DNA of 64,000 nucleotides from Siphonodentalium dalli (GCA_032622095.1 CP136067.1:176486556-176550555); one strand, 5' to 3'. Shown: positions 12,714 through 24,757, numbered from the stretch's first letter. The notes: a model not told the origin generated them from the sequence alone. Made by a program: numbers and translations.

Positions 12714-14082
12714 CGGTGGGGGGGGGGGGGGGGGGGGGGGGGGGGTCGGAAAAAATTCCAGACACGTATGATCATTTTAATTTTTTCCGGCCTCGGAGGA
12801 CCCACCCACCCAATTTCTTCCGTTTCCGGCATTTTTTTTCCAGGAAATTTTGGACACCCACCCTTTTTTGTCCGTTTCAGGAATTTTTTCCGGTCAGTTT
12901 TGGACACCCACCCCCTAAATTTGAGAAAATTATCAATTGACCAACCAAATAGCTAATTATCCCTGATTATCCTGCATTATCATAGTTTATTGCGCGAGAT
13001 TTTAATAGAATAGTGCATAATGAAGATAACGATACTATTTGAATTTATCATATAAGTGTCATTAATCAAGAAATGTGTCAACATAATCACATTTCTAGGG
13101 ATAGGCAGAGTGCCAAGTTTTTATTAACATTCATTTTCATAATATATAGTCACATGATCTAGTCACATAATCACATTTGAGTATTCTACATACTACATGG
13201 TACAACACATTTCAGATTATTTGATATTTTGATACTTGCTATGTGATATATTGCTTGAACCAAATTGTTTATCAAAACATGTGGAAATACAACTGTTCAT
13301 CCCAGTTTGAAGAATAATGCTAATACCAAACATAACCATGATATACCCGCATGACTCTTCTTGGGGCATCTCATAAACCAGAACTGAGGAAACATGTTAT
13401 ATGAGCATGTAATGGCAGGCTGGTAGCCACTGCTTGAAGTAATAGGCTTCGTAATAATTGGGAATAACATATGGATGGATAGCCAAATCTCACTTCTTTT
13501 TTGCTTACGATATCAGTGACGATAAAATCTTTGTTACTGTGATTAACATTACAAGCTGATCCACATTAACTTGGAAAACAATTTGAAATTGTTCAAGCTG
13601 GCCCGGCTGGCCTTCAATTTATATGTTAAGATTTTATGTTTTACGTTGTCAAAAGTCTATTTTATTCCATTATTTATTATATCTTTATTTCCATGTCACA
13701 TATGGTCAAGTGTGCTTTCATTTTATTGCTTATTTTCAGCTGAGTTCTGCATAGTTATTCTAATTTTGTTGTATCAGTAGATGGAATCCTGATTAAATTT
13801 TATTTTTCCAATAGCGCAGTTTCTTGTTCTATCAAGTTGAATTTGGGTTATTGTTGGCCATTGTACAAACTGATCCAACTTCTGATAACCTCTATATATA
13901 GTATGGCATTGCTATTAACTATATATGACCTGTTTCTGTTCAAAACACATCAAAATAAGACTCAATAGCAGATATGGAAAAATAATTTGGCACATGGAAA
14001 AAAACTGCTTTTCGGACCCGAGAGACACCCACCCACCCCATCATACGTGCCTGGAAATTTGTTCCGACCCCCCCCCCCCCTG
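12714..14082. mobile_element. Poly-G transposon family, copy 1 (1369 bp) with 7-bp target duplication
   Basis: The left end is CGGT followed by about 25 G, then TCGGAAAAAATTCCAGACAC. The right end is GAAATTTGTTCCGACC, a C run and TG. ATTGGAT is present at 12707-12713 and again at 14083-14089, a perfect 7-bp duplication. Subterminal ACACCCACCC motifs recur near both ends (12800-12910 and 14025-14040). It interrupts the exon-like frame that ends at 12713. No transposase frame. Confidence 0.8.
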
Positions 14083-15090
14083 ATTGGATGGCATAGCCTA
14101 ATAATTATATGATGAATCAACCAGAATGAGATTTGGTCTTATTCCCTATAATAATATTGATATATAAAAGGTCATATAATTACTTACTATTTTATTTATT
14201 TATGTCTTGTGATAGTAATTCCGTGAAAAACGTATTAATTAGCCTGCCACAAGTGAATCAGTCTACTTTTGAGCCGATGTATACCGATTCGCCTCGGCAA
14301 TATTCGGGGGATCTTAGCCAGGGAAGAATTATACTCTTGCGCTTCAATAAGTTCAATTAACTGTGAAGGCATACACTACTCACTAGTCCTAAAACTAATT
14401 GTGATATTCGGCAAGTGAAAGAAAGAATTCAGCCAAATTGCCGATTTTGGAATCAAATGTTGATTATATGTAGGCGTTACCATTTATGTCACAATTCCAG
14501 TTTTAAAAGCCAATGTAGGCGTTACCATTTCATAACTCTGAAACATGCCTCGAAAATTGGTGACGGAAACCACCTAAACGCGATAATCTTTACAACCGTT
14601 ACATATATATCTCGGTATAGATGGCTGTGAGCTAGCAAACAATGTTTTACAGCTCATAAGCAATGATTTTTTTAGTGGTGTATGTACATAGTTTGCAAAA
14701 ACGATAAATATTCACTTCGAGTCGCACCGAGCAGCCGCCATTTTTCGGTGAAAAACTTTGTTTTATGACGTAGGTTCCAGGCCCTGATATTGAACTCCCG
14801 ACTGTACAATATAACTTTTTTATTGGGACTCCGTGACGTCACGCATTAACTCTATTGCGAAATGAATCGGTAAAATTGTGATGCGCGCGAAACACTGGTG
14901 GATTTTAGCAGACGTTTCACTTCCGCATTGAGTTTTTCTCACTTCCGTGTTTACTTTTCCAAATCATGCTTTCTGATGATCAAAATACAGGCTTTTTATA
15001 GAGAATTAAGTGCCGACAAATACCAAAAATAACCACAAAAGTTTTATTCCCAAAATTTGGATAAACATACAGATGGATAATAAAAATGTC

Positions 15091-15253
15091 ATTATACAAT
15101 GTTGTGTACAGTATGAGTTTTTCTTGTACTCGTCCAGGTTGTGGTGAAAAGTCATATTGGACTCGACACTGGCAGTGTCGAGTCCAATATGACTTTTCAC
15201 CACAACCTGGACTCGAACAAGAAAAACACATACTGTACACAACATTGTATAAT
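15091..15253. repeat. 163-bp near-perfect palindrome
   Basis: ATTATACAATGTTGTGTACA at the left end is complementary to the right end, and arms of about 80 bp pair with few mismatches around a centre CGACACTGGCAGTGTCG (3-nt loop). The inner arm contains AAAAGTCATATTGGACTC, which also occurs in the inverted-repeat end at 10998-11015. It is either a tiny foldback element or the joined ends of a larger one. Confidence 0.85.
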
Positions 15254-15642
15254 AACTTTATATACTATAATGATCGTGGTTACTATATCTAGACCGGACG
15301 CATGTGATATAGAAACATTACAAAACATTTACGACATTGGACACTGAAATTATTAAATATCATAACATGACCATGTGCGTGTGACATGGCATCGTCACTG
15401 CAATGGAAGTGCCATCGCACGCACAAAACTTACTATATAATGATACGTGTATTATAATGCCCAATTCAATAATGTTCTGTGCACATACGTTGTTTTGTGT
15501 TCTCATATTGTCATGCATACTTATATATGTACATTTTTCGTTTGTATATATGCTCTCCAAATTGATGGAGGTGAACAATAAACTTACTATAAAAATGTTT
15601 GGTATTCTTAGCCTTGAGGTTGACACGGCCTATACGTGTGTA

Positions 15643-16394
15643 CCTTACTCGTATTTAAATTCGCGCAGTACTATTTTTCGCTCAGTTTTGAATTCGCGCA
15701 CTTTGAATTCGCGCACCGTGCTGCGCGAATTCAAAACTGACAAAAATATTTTTGTAAAAGACTTGTATCTGATGATAGTTTCAGTCCCTAATCGTTCCAG
15801 AAGGTACCTGTGTATATTAAAAGACCACCACAATGACAATTAATATCGAATAAATTCTAACTGCATCAACATTTTGTTGAGACGATGGGTGGTTATGTGC
15901 TCAAAATAATCATTCTGACACTCACATGGTTATGGAAATCAATGAAATGAAGTACATCTAAAACAATCGCGTGTATATATGGCTAACTTGAGAGAAAATC
16001 AACATGTGGCTGCGAGTGTTTCAAATAGTTGGTTTGACATATTTAACTCAGACAGCATGACTACGTTGTCACTCCATGGTGTATGGCGATATGCTTTTGT
16101 GTCCATTCGTACGGGAATATGTGTACGTCTTACAAGTATTGCAACATCTAAGACTTTACCATGACTTGCATATGAATAATGATGTTGAGAATGCATGTCC
16201 GCATGTCAATATAATTGTCTATAATACTAATCAGTCCAACTGTCTGTAATGTATGTACATGTAACTCAATATAGCTGATTTCCTCTGTGATTTGGTATAA
16301 ACTCAGGAATCGTACTATTTTTCGCTCAGTTTTAAATTCGCGCACCCATCGGTGCGCGAAAAATAGTACTGCGCGAATTTAAATACGAGTAAGG
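15643..16394. mobile_element. 752-bp transposon with perfect ~41-bp terminal inverted repeats in a TA target
   Basis: 15641-15681 is the exact complement of 16356-16396 (TACCTTACTCGTATTTAAAT as the outer part). TA flanks both ends. The related sequence at 10697-10770 lacks the insert and reads ATTGTGTAGATAATAG with a single TA, so TA is the duplicated target. The subterminal regions repeat TTCGCGCA in both orientations. A TA duplication fits Tc1/mariner-type or other TA-specific non-autonomous transposons. No transposase frame; frames on both strands reflect the TIRs. Confidence 0.9.
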
Positions 16395-17778
16395 TAGATA
16401 ATGGATCTTACAGACTGTGATGAATGGAGTGATGGTGTATACATATTAGCCATCCTTCAATCGATCTTGTTATTGTTGAGTGTCAATGGCTCTCATATGT
16501 TCATGCGATGCTGCGACCAATATTTGTTTTGTACCAGCTGCGGTATTTATAAAGTATCGGAGATCCCAAAATCAATGGTGTGTTTCGTTAAGTGAAACCA
16601 ATTATGTTCTGTTGGAAACATGTTTTTAATAGATGGAATTAATGTTGTGTTTACCTCAATTGGATGAATTCACAATACACTTGCTTGATACGGTATGTCA
16701 TCACAATCACCGATATCATCATCTAATCACCCATAGGATCAAGTCTTACACCATTTAATTAAAACCTCTTGGTTGTTTGAAGTCTGAATTATGCTCGTTT
16801 TTTATATCTTTCATTTCATCTGAAACACCGTATACATCAGTGTGGAGTGACCCCTACCGAATTCTTTTTCACCCGGGGTAAATATTTTATTGTGAAAACT
16901 GAACCATAGCAATGTTACGTGTGTGATTATATACTGATGAATTTACTCTAATAATGTGGTCTCTCTCCTTGTTCTCTTTAAAACATAACATATATGTCGT
17001 ATAAAACGATGGAGTGTGGAAAATAAGATATCTGAAGTTTTCCCATCATACCAGAAATTGTTTTGATATTATGATTATACCAGAAAAATGTGTTGCCAAT
17101 ATCCAGTAATAAAGTGGATGAATCATGAATATGCTTTTTATTGAAAATTGTCAACAATAACTCTGTCGCGATAAAATGAATATTGTTCTTCTCTAAATCT
17201 TATTGCTAATTACTTGTAAGTCGAAGTTATACACCAATACTTAAAGGGGAGAGAATCCACTTTGTTTTGTAACCTCGTAACAATTGTTATATACACGTGA
17301 ATATGTATCTATTATTTATTTCGCTGAGCTAATTAGTCTGAGTTACTCCTTTGTTCCCTTTTTGGTTCGTACCATATCCATATTACATCTCATGGAATAA
17401 TGCGCTATAGATCCATCTTTCAGCAGTAAATATACACGTATAGCTATGTCCTCCCTTTCTTGTAATTATTTCTGACATCCCATTTGCAACATCTTGAATG
17501 TCTTTTAAAAATTAATTTGTTATTGAAATTTGTGCATTTTTTCGGATCTTTTCAGGATAAATTGCACATAATACTGTTCCTCTTTGTCCCATAAATCAGT
17601 ATAGGCTATACAGAATCAATTATAGATAATAAACAGTGACCATGTTAACACTCCCGACCAATATTCATATTCACTGAAATGTGCACCCTCGGGTAAATTG
17701 CTATATCATAAAATACTCACCTTGGACTCTTTTGGGGACTGTTTCGCCTACAAATTCTGTAAAAAAAATCACTTCAGT
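16395..17778. other. Unassigned AT-rich stretch
   Basis: 16395-16560 is the right half of the repeat entered by the TA element and resembles 10700-10770 and 6485-6610. The rest holds no recognised gene or repeat. Confidence 0.4.
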
Positions 17779-18320
17779 CAGGGGGGGGGGGGGGGGGTCG
17801 GAAAAAAAATTCAGGCACGTATGGCATTTTTTCCCTTTCGATCATTTTTTGTACCCACCCACCACCACCGCCAAATTGTTTTCCGTTTTCGGCAGTTTTC
17901 TCCGATCATTTTTTGACACCCACCCCCCTTTTAACACTAAAACAGAGATTTGCGGGGGGAAATTCACGGTAAACAGCTGTATATGAATTTCTGTGCATAC
18001 TATTTATCATGGATGTTAACATGGACGTGTAAATAGGAATGAGTCATTTTGAGGTCATTCGGCCAAAAAAACATGGCTGCCAGCGGCCATCTTGGATTTC
18101 AAAATTTGCAACAAAATACAACACGATAACTGCCTGCAGTCAGTTTACCAGTTAGAATTACATTATTTCTCTCATTCAAAGTGGTTTTGAAGCCCAACTC
18201 ATTGCCAAAACACTAAAAAACAAGCAGGATTTTTTTTTTTAGTTGCGGAAAAAATTGCTTGTTGGTGGCTTTGACCACCCACCCACCCCGGCATACGGAA
18301 ATTTTTCACCCCCCCCCCTG
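17779..18320. mobile_element. Poly-G transposon family, copy 2 (542 bp) with 7-bp target duplication
   Basis: It starts CA plus about 17 G, then TCGGAAAAAAAATTCAGGCA, and ends GGAAATTTTTCACC, a C run and TG. CTTCAGT flanks it exactly at 17772-17778 and 18321-18327. Inside are the same CCCACCCACCACC/ACACCCACCC motifs as in copy 1. It is the smallest of the four copies and non-coding. Confidence 0.88.
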
Positions 18321-18400
18321 CTTCAGTTGTATTTTTTCCATTCGTTTACCCTAATGTTCCTGGACTGCCTGCGCTGGTGTATCTAAAACGACGTGAATAA

Positions 18401-19896
18401 GGGTATGGTTCTCTGTTACGAAGGTTCATTATTCCGAAGGTTCGCTATTCCGAAGGTTCATTATTCCGAAGGTTCCCTATTCCGAAGGTTCCCTATTCCG
18501 AAGGTTCATTATTCCGAAGGTTCGCTATTCCGAAGGTTCGCTATTCCGAAGGTTTTCTATTCTGGGCGTATTTAACCAGAAAAGAACAAAAATTTGCACT
18601 CCTCCCACAAACACCACCAGAGGAATGAAAAATACTATTACGCTAGCATTAACATATACATGTAGTACATTTATACAACCCATTCTAAATCTAAAATTGT
18701 CCCAGATGTCGGTTATTAATAGCAAGAAGATGGTATCAGTTTATCGTTTATTATGGAAAGATGAATACACGATGGCTACATGACTGAAATAAACTACATG
18801 TAAGAGATACAGTCTGTCCGAACTGGCAATCTGTATTTGAAAGAAACATCAACGTTAAAGGCCCACTTAATTTTCGAACCCCCAGATCACATATACAATA
18901 TATGCCATATTATATACCATTTGAAATAGGAAGCTCTCTAACATTTTATTGTCAACTTAACCGGTGCAATAAACTGTGAACATGTTGTTTTTTGTGAGTT
19001 ACCAATGTGTTTTTGTGCTTAAGTTTCATCTGGTTTTGTTGCGCTAAGTGTATTATTTTCAATGGAGAGGGAATAACTCTATATTTTAACGATAGAGTTA
19101 TTCCCCTTCCATTGAAAATACATTTTAAGTTTGAATTATGTTGCATTCTGGGAGCCATAACAGGGGGAATCTTCTTATGATTTCAGCTGTTTTCTATTTC
19201 TCTATGTGCATCTTCTGAGACACAGATGTTTCAAATGGTGATGAATTATAGTATTTTAATAATATTTTATGGCATACATTCTTATTAAAACCGTGCATAA
19301 AGGCACTATAAAACAAATAATCGGTGACTCGAAAATTAAGTGGGCCTCTAAAGTCAATAAAAGTCACAATTGCATTTCGGATAATCTCATACCCGTCTAT
19401 TCAGCGATATTCTGCTATGCAGTATGTTATGGCGCTTCGGTATTCATTAAGCATTATAGCCCCACTGTTATAATCCGCCTTTAGCTGGTCAATTCTTGCC
19501 TCTAAGATTATTGAGATATAACGTCATACGCAATGACATTAAATCGAATGGAAGCATAGCAATAATTATTGTGTGGGCTGCGTGGCGTGAATAGGTGTTG
19601 AGAAATAACGTCATACGTAATCATACGTAATGACATTAAATCTCAAGGAAACCCGCGAAAACAAAACAAAATCACGTTTTAAGTTATTTCCTTAATAAAA
19701 AGAGTCTTCGTGATAGAGAACCCTTTCAGTACTTTAGAAAAACCTTTAAAATAACACAAACCTTCGGAATAGAGAACCTTCGGAATAGAGAACCTTCGGA
19801 CTAGCGAACCTTCGGAATATCGAACATTCGGAATAGAGAACCTTCGGAATAGTGAACCTTCGGAATAGCGAACCTTCGGAATAGAGACATGTCCCC
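18401..19896. mobile_element. Foldback element with 16-bp tandem arrays in its terminal repeats
   Basis: The left end (GGGTATGGTTCTCTGTTACG) and the complement of the right end (GGGGACATGTCTCTATTCCG) match imperfectly. Both lead into arrays of the 16-mer CCGAAGGTTCGCTATT: about nine units at 18417-18558, and about eight in the opposite strand sense at 19757-19890. The interior carries a MITE E copy (18855-19351). Reading frames over the arrays encode only the repeat. Confidence 0.75.
18855..19351. mobile_element. MITE family E, copy 1 (~497 bp)
   Basis: The ends are TTAAAGGCCCACTTAATTTT and, inverted, AAAATTAAGTGGGCCTCTAA. The centre has a hairpin AGAGTTATTCCCCTT / GGGAATAACTCTAT at about 19070-19105. 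A second copy in the opposite orientation is at 20779-21240. It is nested in the foldback element 18401-19896. Confidence 0.85.
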
Positions 19897-20778
19897 ACAG
19901 ATATCTCCGCCTGCACATATATAAAAGGTTAATATTATAGAAACAGAAGGACTAACATGTCAGTCATCAACATTATAATAGTCATATTCAAACATTTTAT
20001 ATAGATATTAAACTGGTAATAAAAGTTAACACTTTAGATATGTATTAGGGGCTCCATACGTTTTGTAATAGCTTATTTGCCAGAACCATATCCATGATAT
20101 TTTGGCATACATTAAGCCGCCAGCCCGCCTGACACCAGTAACATTCATACCAATTACACTAGCCGGTTTACGTCGAAGTAAACTTGGACTACCCGAGGCG
20201 CTCAGCGGAGCTATACATGTAGAGAGCGGGTGTGTGTGTATATATGCGGTCCCTTAGCGTTATTCAACCTATACTGCCTATGACTTGATCAAAGAGCACG
20301 AAAACAATCTTGTAGTGAACCACAATATAATATTGTTCTCCATCGATTAAAAGTTGCTTATTGTTCGTTGGCATCCATAAAAAATTCAACAGACTCTCAT
20401 AGAAAACTAGTTTCCAAAGACACGGCATTGTCCTCTGGCTAGGAAACCCTCAGCAAACTATTAGACGATGAAAGTAAACAACTTATGCAAGCCGATAAGT
20501 CGATAGTCCATATCAGTTGGATGAATATATGGAGTTATGTAGGACACGCGATGTAAGAATTTGATCACACTTCGCAGATAAGCTATTACATGCATGTAGT
20601 TTCTGTGAATGTACGCTAAATATTCGCAGGTACGTGGCTAGAGCGTCTCCGTTGGGGCGTGATGTATACCTTGAAATTTGTAACTGCACCACTGCCCTTG
20701 AATCAGGATATATCGTGTTCGCAAATTTCCATTTTCACCCCCCCCCCCCCATTTGGATTGGAACTTTCAACTGGTACC
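19897..20778. other. Unassigned stretch, with a C14 homopolymer
   Basis: No gene recognised. A C homopolymer near 20740-20753 has no matching G end, so I do not call it a poly-G element. Confidence 0.4.
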
Positions 20779-21240
20779 TTAAAGGCCCACTTAATTTTCG
20801 AGTCACCGATTATTTTTTTTTATAGTGCCTTGATATACGGTTTCAATAACAATCTATGCCATAAAATATGATTAAAATACTATAATTCATCACCATTTGA
20901 AATATCTGTGTCTCGTAATGTGCCCATATAGAGTACAAGAAAATAGCTGAAATTGAAACAGAATTCAAACTAAATATATATATTCAATGAAAGGGGAATA
21001 ACACTATATCTAAATATATAGAGTTATTCCCCTTGCATTGAAAATAATTGACTTTGTTCATAAACATGACCACAGAACAGACGCCAGTTTCTCAATAAAA
21101 ACAACATGTTGACAGTTTATTACGTCGAATAAGTTGAAAATACAATGTTTTGGAGCTTACTCTTTCAAATGGTATATGATATGGCATATAGTTTACATAA
21201 TGTGATCTTGGGGTTCGAAAATTAGCATATGGGCCATTAA
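20779..21240. mobile_element. MITE family E, copy 2, opposite orientation
   Basis: It runs from TTAAAGGCCCACTTAATTTT to GGGCCATTAA and aligns along its length with the complement of 18855-19351, including the central AGAGTTATTCCCCTT hairpin. Non-coding. Confidence 0.85.
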
Positions 21241-21549
21241 ACTTTCCAACAAAATTGACCAAAAGTAGGATGTTAATATTGAGGTAGCGGTGGGGTAAGA
21301 CTGCCGCCACATCCCTGACTATTCTTGGGGCTGTAAATAGTGGTCAGTCGGCGGGAAGCGTGTAGCTTTCAGTGGGTACATCTAAACGTCGTGGGTAGGA
21401 CGCTATTGCATTCCACCTTTGTATGGATATGTTGGGCTTACTAATATGTAATATATTGTTGGGTCTATGCGGCCCGTTAACTGACAACGTTATCACCCAG
21501 CACTTGGCAGAGCGTATAAGAATCAAACGTACATTCAAATAGAGAAATT
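21241..21549. other. Unassigned spacer
   Basis: Nothing recognised. Minus-strand frames across 21092-21559 lack family features. Confidence 0.35.
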
Positions 21550-21726
21550 TGCCTAACATATAGAGGATCTCACATGAGTTTCCATTTTATACGGAATTTA
21601 TCAACCGAGTTCACTAAATTCGATTTGAGCCGAGGTTTACCGAGGCTCAAATAGAATTTAGAGGACGAGGTTGATAAATTACGTATAAAATAGGACGAGT
21701 GTGAGATACCTTTTATCACATGATCA
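21550..21726. mobile_element. Hairpin MITE family F, copy 1
   Basis: Arms TTTTATACGGAATTTATCAA and its approximate complement ending GTATAAAAT surround a GAGGTTTACCGA loop (21585-21690). AGAGGATCTCA on the left and ATACCTTTTATCACATGATC on the right recur in inverted orientation around 37030-37185. Confidence 0.7.
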
Positions 21727-22484
21727 AATAAACCCGAAGCAACGCGAAATATTCATCGAAAACAACAATCATAAACTACAGCGATCGCAAGTTATTTGAA
21801 GAACGCCGTGACGTCATCGCACGCGCTGATATTAAACGTGTCTATTACCGATTATTATGAAACTGCTTTTATGACCAAATTATGTGATAAAAGTAATTCT
21901 CAAACGTTTCCCTCATATAACCTGTTCAAAGCTATGGATGATCGTCTCATGTTATAGAAATATGTTTTGTGAGTAGATCCGTAGTGAGATATTGTACAGT
22001 ATGTCCGCATATATCTTCGTGGTAAATTATTTTGATAGAGTATTCGGTGACTGACAAGATTATTCGAAGAACAAACTATGGCAATCACTGAACGGACGAT
22101 AGCGAAGAACTGGACCAAGATCCTAATGAATACATTGTACTTTGGAAATCTAAAGCACTTTTTATTGAATTACTTTTTCGAGACAATTTCTGGATTTCAT
22201 GAATAAGACAATTCTCCAAACACATGGAAGATCATTGAACTAATAAAGTATTGGTAGACCATAATTTGAACTATCGTGGTTTATTGTCGTCGTAGAATTA
22301 AACAAGCGTTTAATTTAATGTAGTTGTTCGAATTATATTTCTATTCTCGAGCACAACATATCGCCTACTTTCGACTTATGAATTTTGTCCCTTTGATGTC
22401 CAACAGTACATGCAGAATACAGTTAAGATATAGTCAGTTCAAATAACTATGAACTTATAAAATGAGATAAGTGACATCGAGTCT
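21727..22484. other. Unassigned non-coding stretch
   Basis: No gene or repeat copy recognised. Confidence 0.4.
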
Positions 22485-23493
22485 TTTAACTCTATCTATA
22501 TACTAAATGGATTATCCCAGTCAGTTAAAAAGTTATACATTGGAGCGGGGGGGGGGGGGGCAGCAAAAACATTTTTTTCCTGCGACAAATTTGGGATCGA
22601 CCCCCTCTTTTTCCAGGTTTTGTTCACTTATATATGCTTTTTAATAACATATTGACAATTGAAACTGTTTAGTCGTCAACCCTAATGCTGGCTAATGTAT
22701 ATCTCTCAGTAATATAATATTTGATGCAGATAAAGTTATTTCTCTGTTAACCGTGTAGCTTGACAAAGATATTAACTTAGCTAATTTTCAACTAAAATTT
22801 TGATTCAAAATTTAGACAGAGTATTCACCCCTCTTCTACTGTGTTCTATGCTGCTATTGAAAACTTCTTGATTATATATGGCTTCAGATCACTAATGGCA
22901 TTAGCAGTTGAATACTTATCATATCCATCGATCTGCATAAATTGGGTCCTTATTGAGTGGAGCACATCTAGTTGTCACAGCACAACTGATATCATGTTCA
23001 GTATATATTAACAGGATAAGTTTTATATAAATATAATAATATAAATTTATTGCCATATATTTCTCCAGTTAATTATAAATTATTCCATGAAAATAGTATT
23101 GCAACATATATATATTCACCTCCTACATGTAGATGTACCAAAATAGTGTTATTTGGGCTAATGGACAATAGAAGTGTTTGTCTATAATTATAATTATGAA
23201 AAAACCATTAGTAAAACATTTGCAAGCACCGGAAAAAAACATGTTTTCTGGGCTCCCGAACACCCACCCACCCCGGCCCTGTGTATGGATTTTTTTGTCA
23301 GAACGCCCCCTGATCGGAATGATCTACTATTCATTCGGATGGATATTAAAGTGATAAAAGCAGACGACATATGATGAAAGTACAGAAGGAGCGCTATTTA
23401 TTAAGGGAAATGTTCAGATAATAAGTTCAACAAATGTTTGTTTGTTGAACTTATTTTCTGAACATTTCCTGTGGGATAGCTACTCATTAAAGA
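22485..23493. mobile_element. MITE family B copy interrupted by a poly-G element
   Basis: The left part, TTTAACTCTATCTATATACT then CAGTTAAAAAGTTATACATT, and the right part, ATTCATTCGGATGG then a hairpin TGTTCAGATAATAAGTTCAA / TTGAACTTATTTTCTGAACA (23408-23468), together match 1286-1527. Between them lies 22546-23312. This filled site, compared with the empty site at 1320-1375, proves the insertion. Confidence 0.75.
22546..23312. mobile_element. Poly-G transposon family, copy 3 (767 bp)
   Basis: The left end is C plus a G run and then GCAGCAAAAACATTTTTTTC. The right end is CCCACCCACCCCGGCCC ... CAGAACGCCCCCTG. The flanking 7-mers are ATTGGAG and ATCGGAA (5 of 7), and the empty-site relative at 1335-1345 has ATTGGAA. 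It is older or more diverged than copies 1 and 2. Non-coding. Confidence 0.75.
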
Positions 23494-23881
23494 CATATTA
23501 TGGAAGTGTTCGCTTGTGCGTGAAATTTATAAGTTAGTCCTCAGGCGATATGCCAACCTGGGGAATGTAGCATTCTACTAACATCGCCGTTAATGTCAAA
23601 TCGACCGTACCACTTCATAGAAAACATCGTCTGAACTACGCTCAATTATAAATATTTACATCTCGATTCGGGACGCAACTATCGGCGATAAACTAACACA
23701 AATGATTTCGCCATGGAAAGTCATTGCATTTAATTAATATATAAGAATGGTGGAGTGCGATGTCAATTTGGATTAATATTGGTAAAAAATAACTACTTTG
23801 AGCAAGATTATTCTCAATTTCTATTTGATCACCCTACCTGTTTCAGAACACTTTAATTATGCTTTAGTGTAGTGTAGAAAT
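23494..23881. repeat. Stretch partly repeated near 62.1-62.8 kb
   Basis: The AAATCGACCGTACCACTTCATAG and AACATCGTCTGAACT blocks (23599-23640) recur at 62710-62760, and the TTCGCTTGTGCGTGAAA block (about 23508) resembles 62117-62135. No gene. Confidence 0.45.
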
Positions 23882-24360
23882 CCACGGTGGAGAATCACGT
23901 GGTTTCGAGGTTGGTGAATACCACGCATTCAAAATATATAAACGTACAAAAACATAATATATTAGGAACTGACACAAAACATAGCATTTTGACTGTCATA
24001 AGCATATGCTAGTTTATCTTTAAAACAAGTTGATACCTTATTTGTTCGGAAATACTCAGTAGATTTCTAGAACATTCTGACCAAAGTTGCCAGTGTAGTC
24101 CATACATCTAGGAGAATCCTTCGACTGACAACTTTGGTCAGAATGTTAGAGCAAACAACTGTGAGTTTGGACACACATGACGTATCAGCTTGTTTGAAAA
24201 AATAGTGTAGCATATGTTCGTAACTGTCAAAATACTATGTAATATATCATTATCCTATTGTATTATCCCTTTCCTCGTTTCTGGTCGCGTATGCGAACGC
24301 CTCGACCATTTTGAATGCGCGGTACTCATCAACTCGAAACCACGTGATTCCCCATTGTGA
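23882..24360. mobile_element. Palindromic element G (~480 bp)
   Basis: GAATCACGTGGTTTCGAGGT (from 23891) pairs with the complement of AACTCGAAACCACGTGATTC (24331-24350). Further in, ACTGTCATAAGCATATGCTA pairs with 24195-24235. The centre is a stem TTCTGACCAAAGTTG / CAACTTTGGTCAGAA (24075-24145). The symmetry of the whole segment marks a foldback MITE. No coding content. Confidence 0.7.
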
Positions 24361-24459
24361 AATTGTGCTCTCCTTCAGGGTGGAAACATTCACAAGAGCG
24401 TCGCCTGGGTGATTTGGATTTGGATTTGGATTGGCTGTCGATTCTTGAACAAATACATG

Positions 24460-24757
24460 ACTGTTACGATACACCATGTTGGTCAGAAGCAAGAAAAACA
24501 ACAAGGAAAGTATCGTGGACTGCCAAAAAGATTGGATCCACCAGAACATAGCTGAACAAAAGATTCTTTCAGAGCGGCTTGAGTTGCTGCGACGAGAGAG
24601 AACCCAATTCATGATCGACCACACGGATAGATGGAATGATTTGATGAGGGACATGAACATGCAACGCAGACAAAAGGAACGAGAAACACTGGCAACCTCT
24701 GTTAATAAAGGTATGGTACATATAGCAGACCAAGTCTTCTCGGCCCACAACATCTAG
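24460..24757 (+). CDS. Small charged coiled-coil-like ORF, uncertain
   Basis: A frame open from 24460 with ATG at 24476 encodes 93 residues that are rich in Glu, Arg, Lys and Gln. The stretch AEQKILSERLELLRRERTQF, followed by a second charged helix, has heptad-like spacing of Leu/Ile and predicts a coiled coil. Such tails occur in many nuclear and transposon-associated proteins. I recognise no specific family. An overlapping 167-codon minus-strand frame (24250-24753) is equally open but less protein-like in composition. There is no clear splice site or poly(A) signal. Confidence 0.3.

Larger units (their letters stand above)
10996..14830. mobile_element. Candidate large element bounded by ~50-65-bp inverted repeats
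   Basis: About 10996-11048 (GTCATATTGGACTCCCG, then CAGGGCCTGGAACTTACGTC) pairs with the complement of 14765-14830 (GACGTAGGTTCCAGGCCCTG, then GGGAGTTC and AAGTTATATTG in complement). The repeats are imperfect. Between them lie mostly unassigned AT-rich DNA, an exon-like frame (12294-12713) and a nested poly-G transposon (12714-14082). Read as one element it could be a decayed autonomous transposon, but no target duplication was found. Confidence 0.4.

Noticed and set aside
24250-24753. 167-codon minus-strand ORF with a hydrophobic stretch
   Set aside because: It overlaps a more protein-like plus-strand frame and part of palindromic element G; the NPNPNPN stretch is a short microsatellite.
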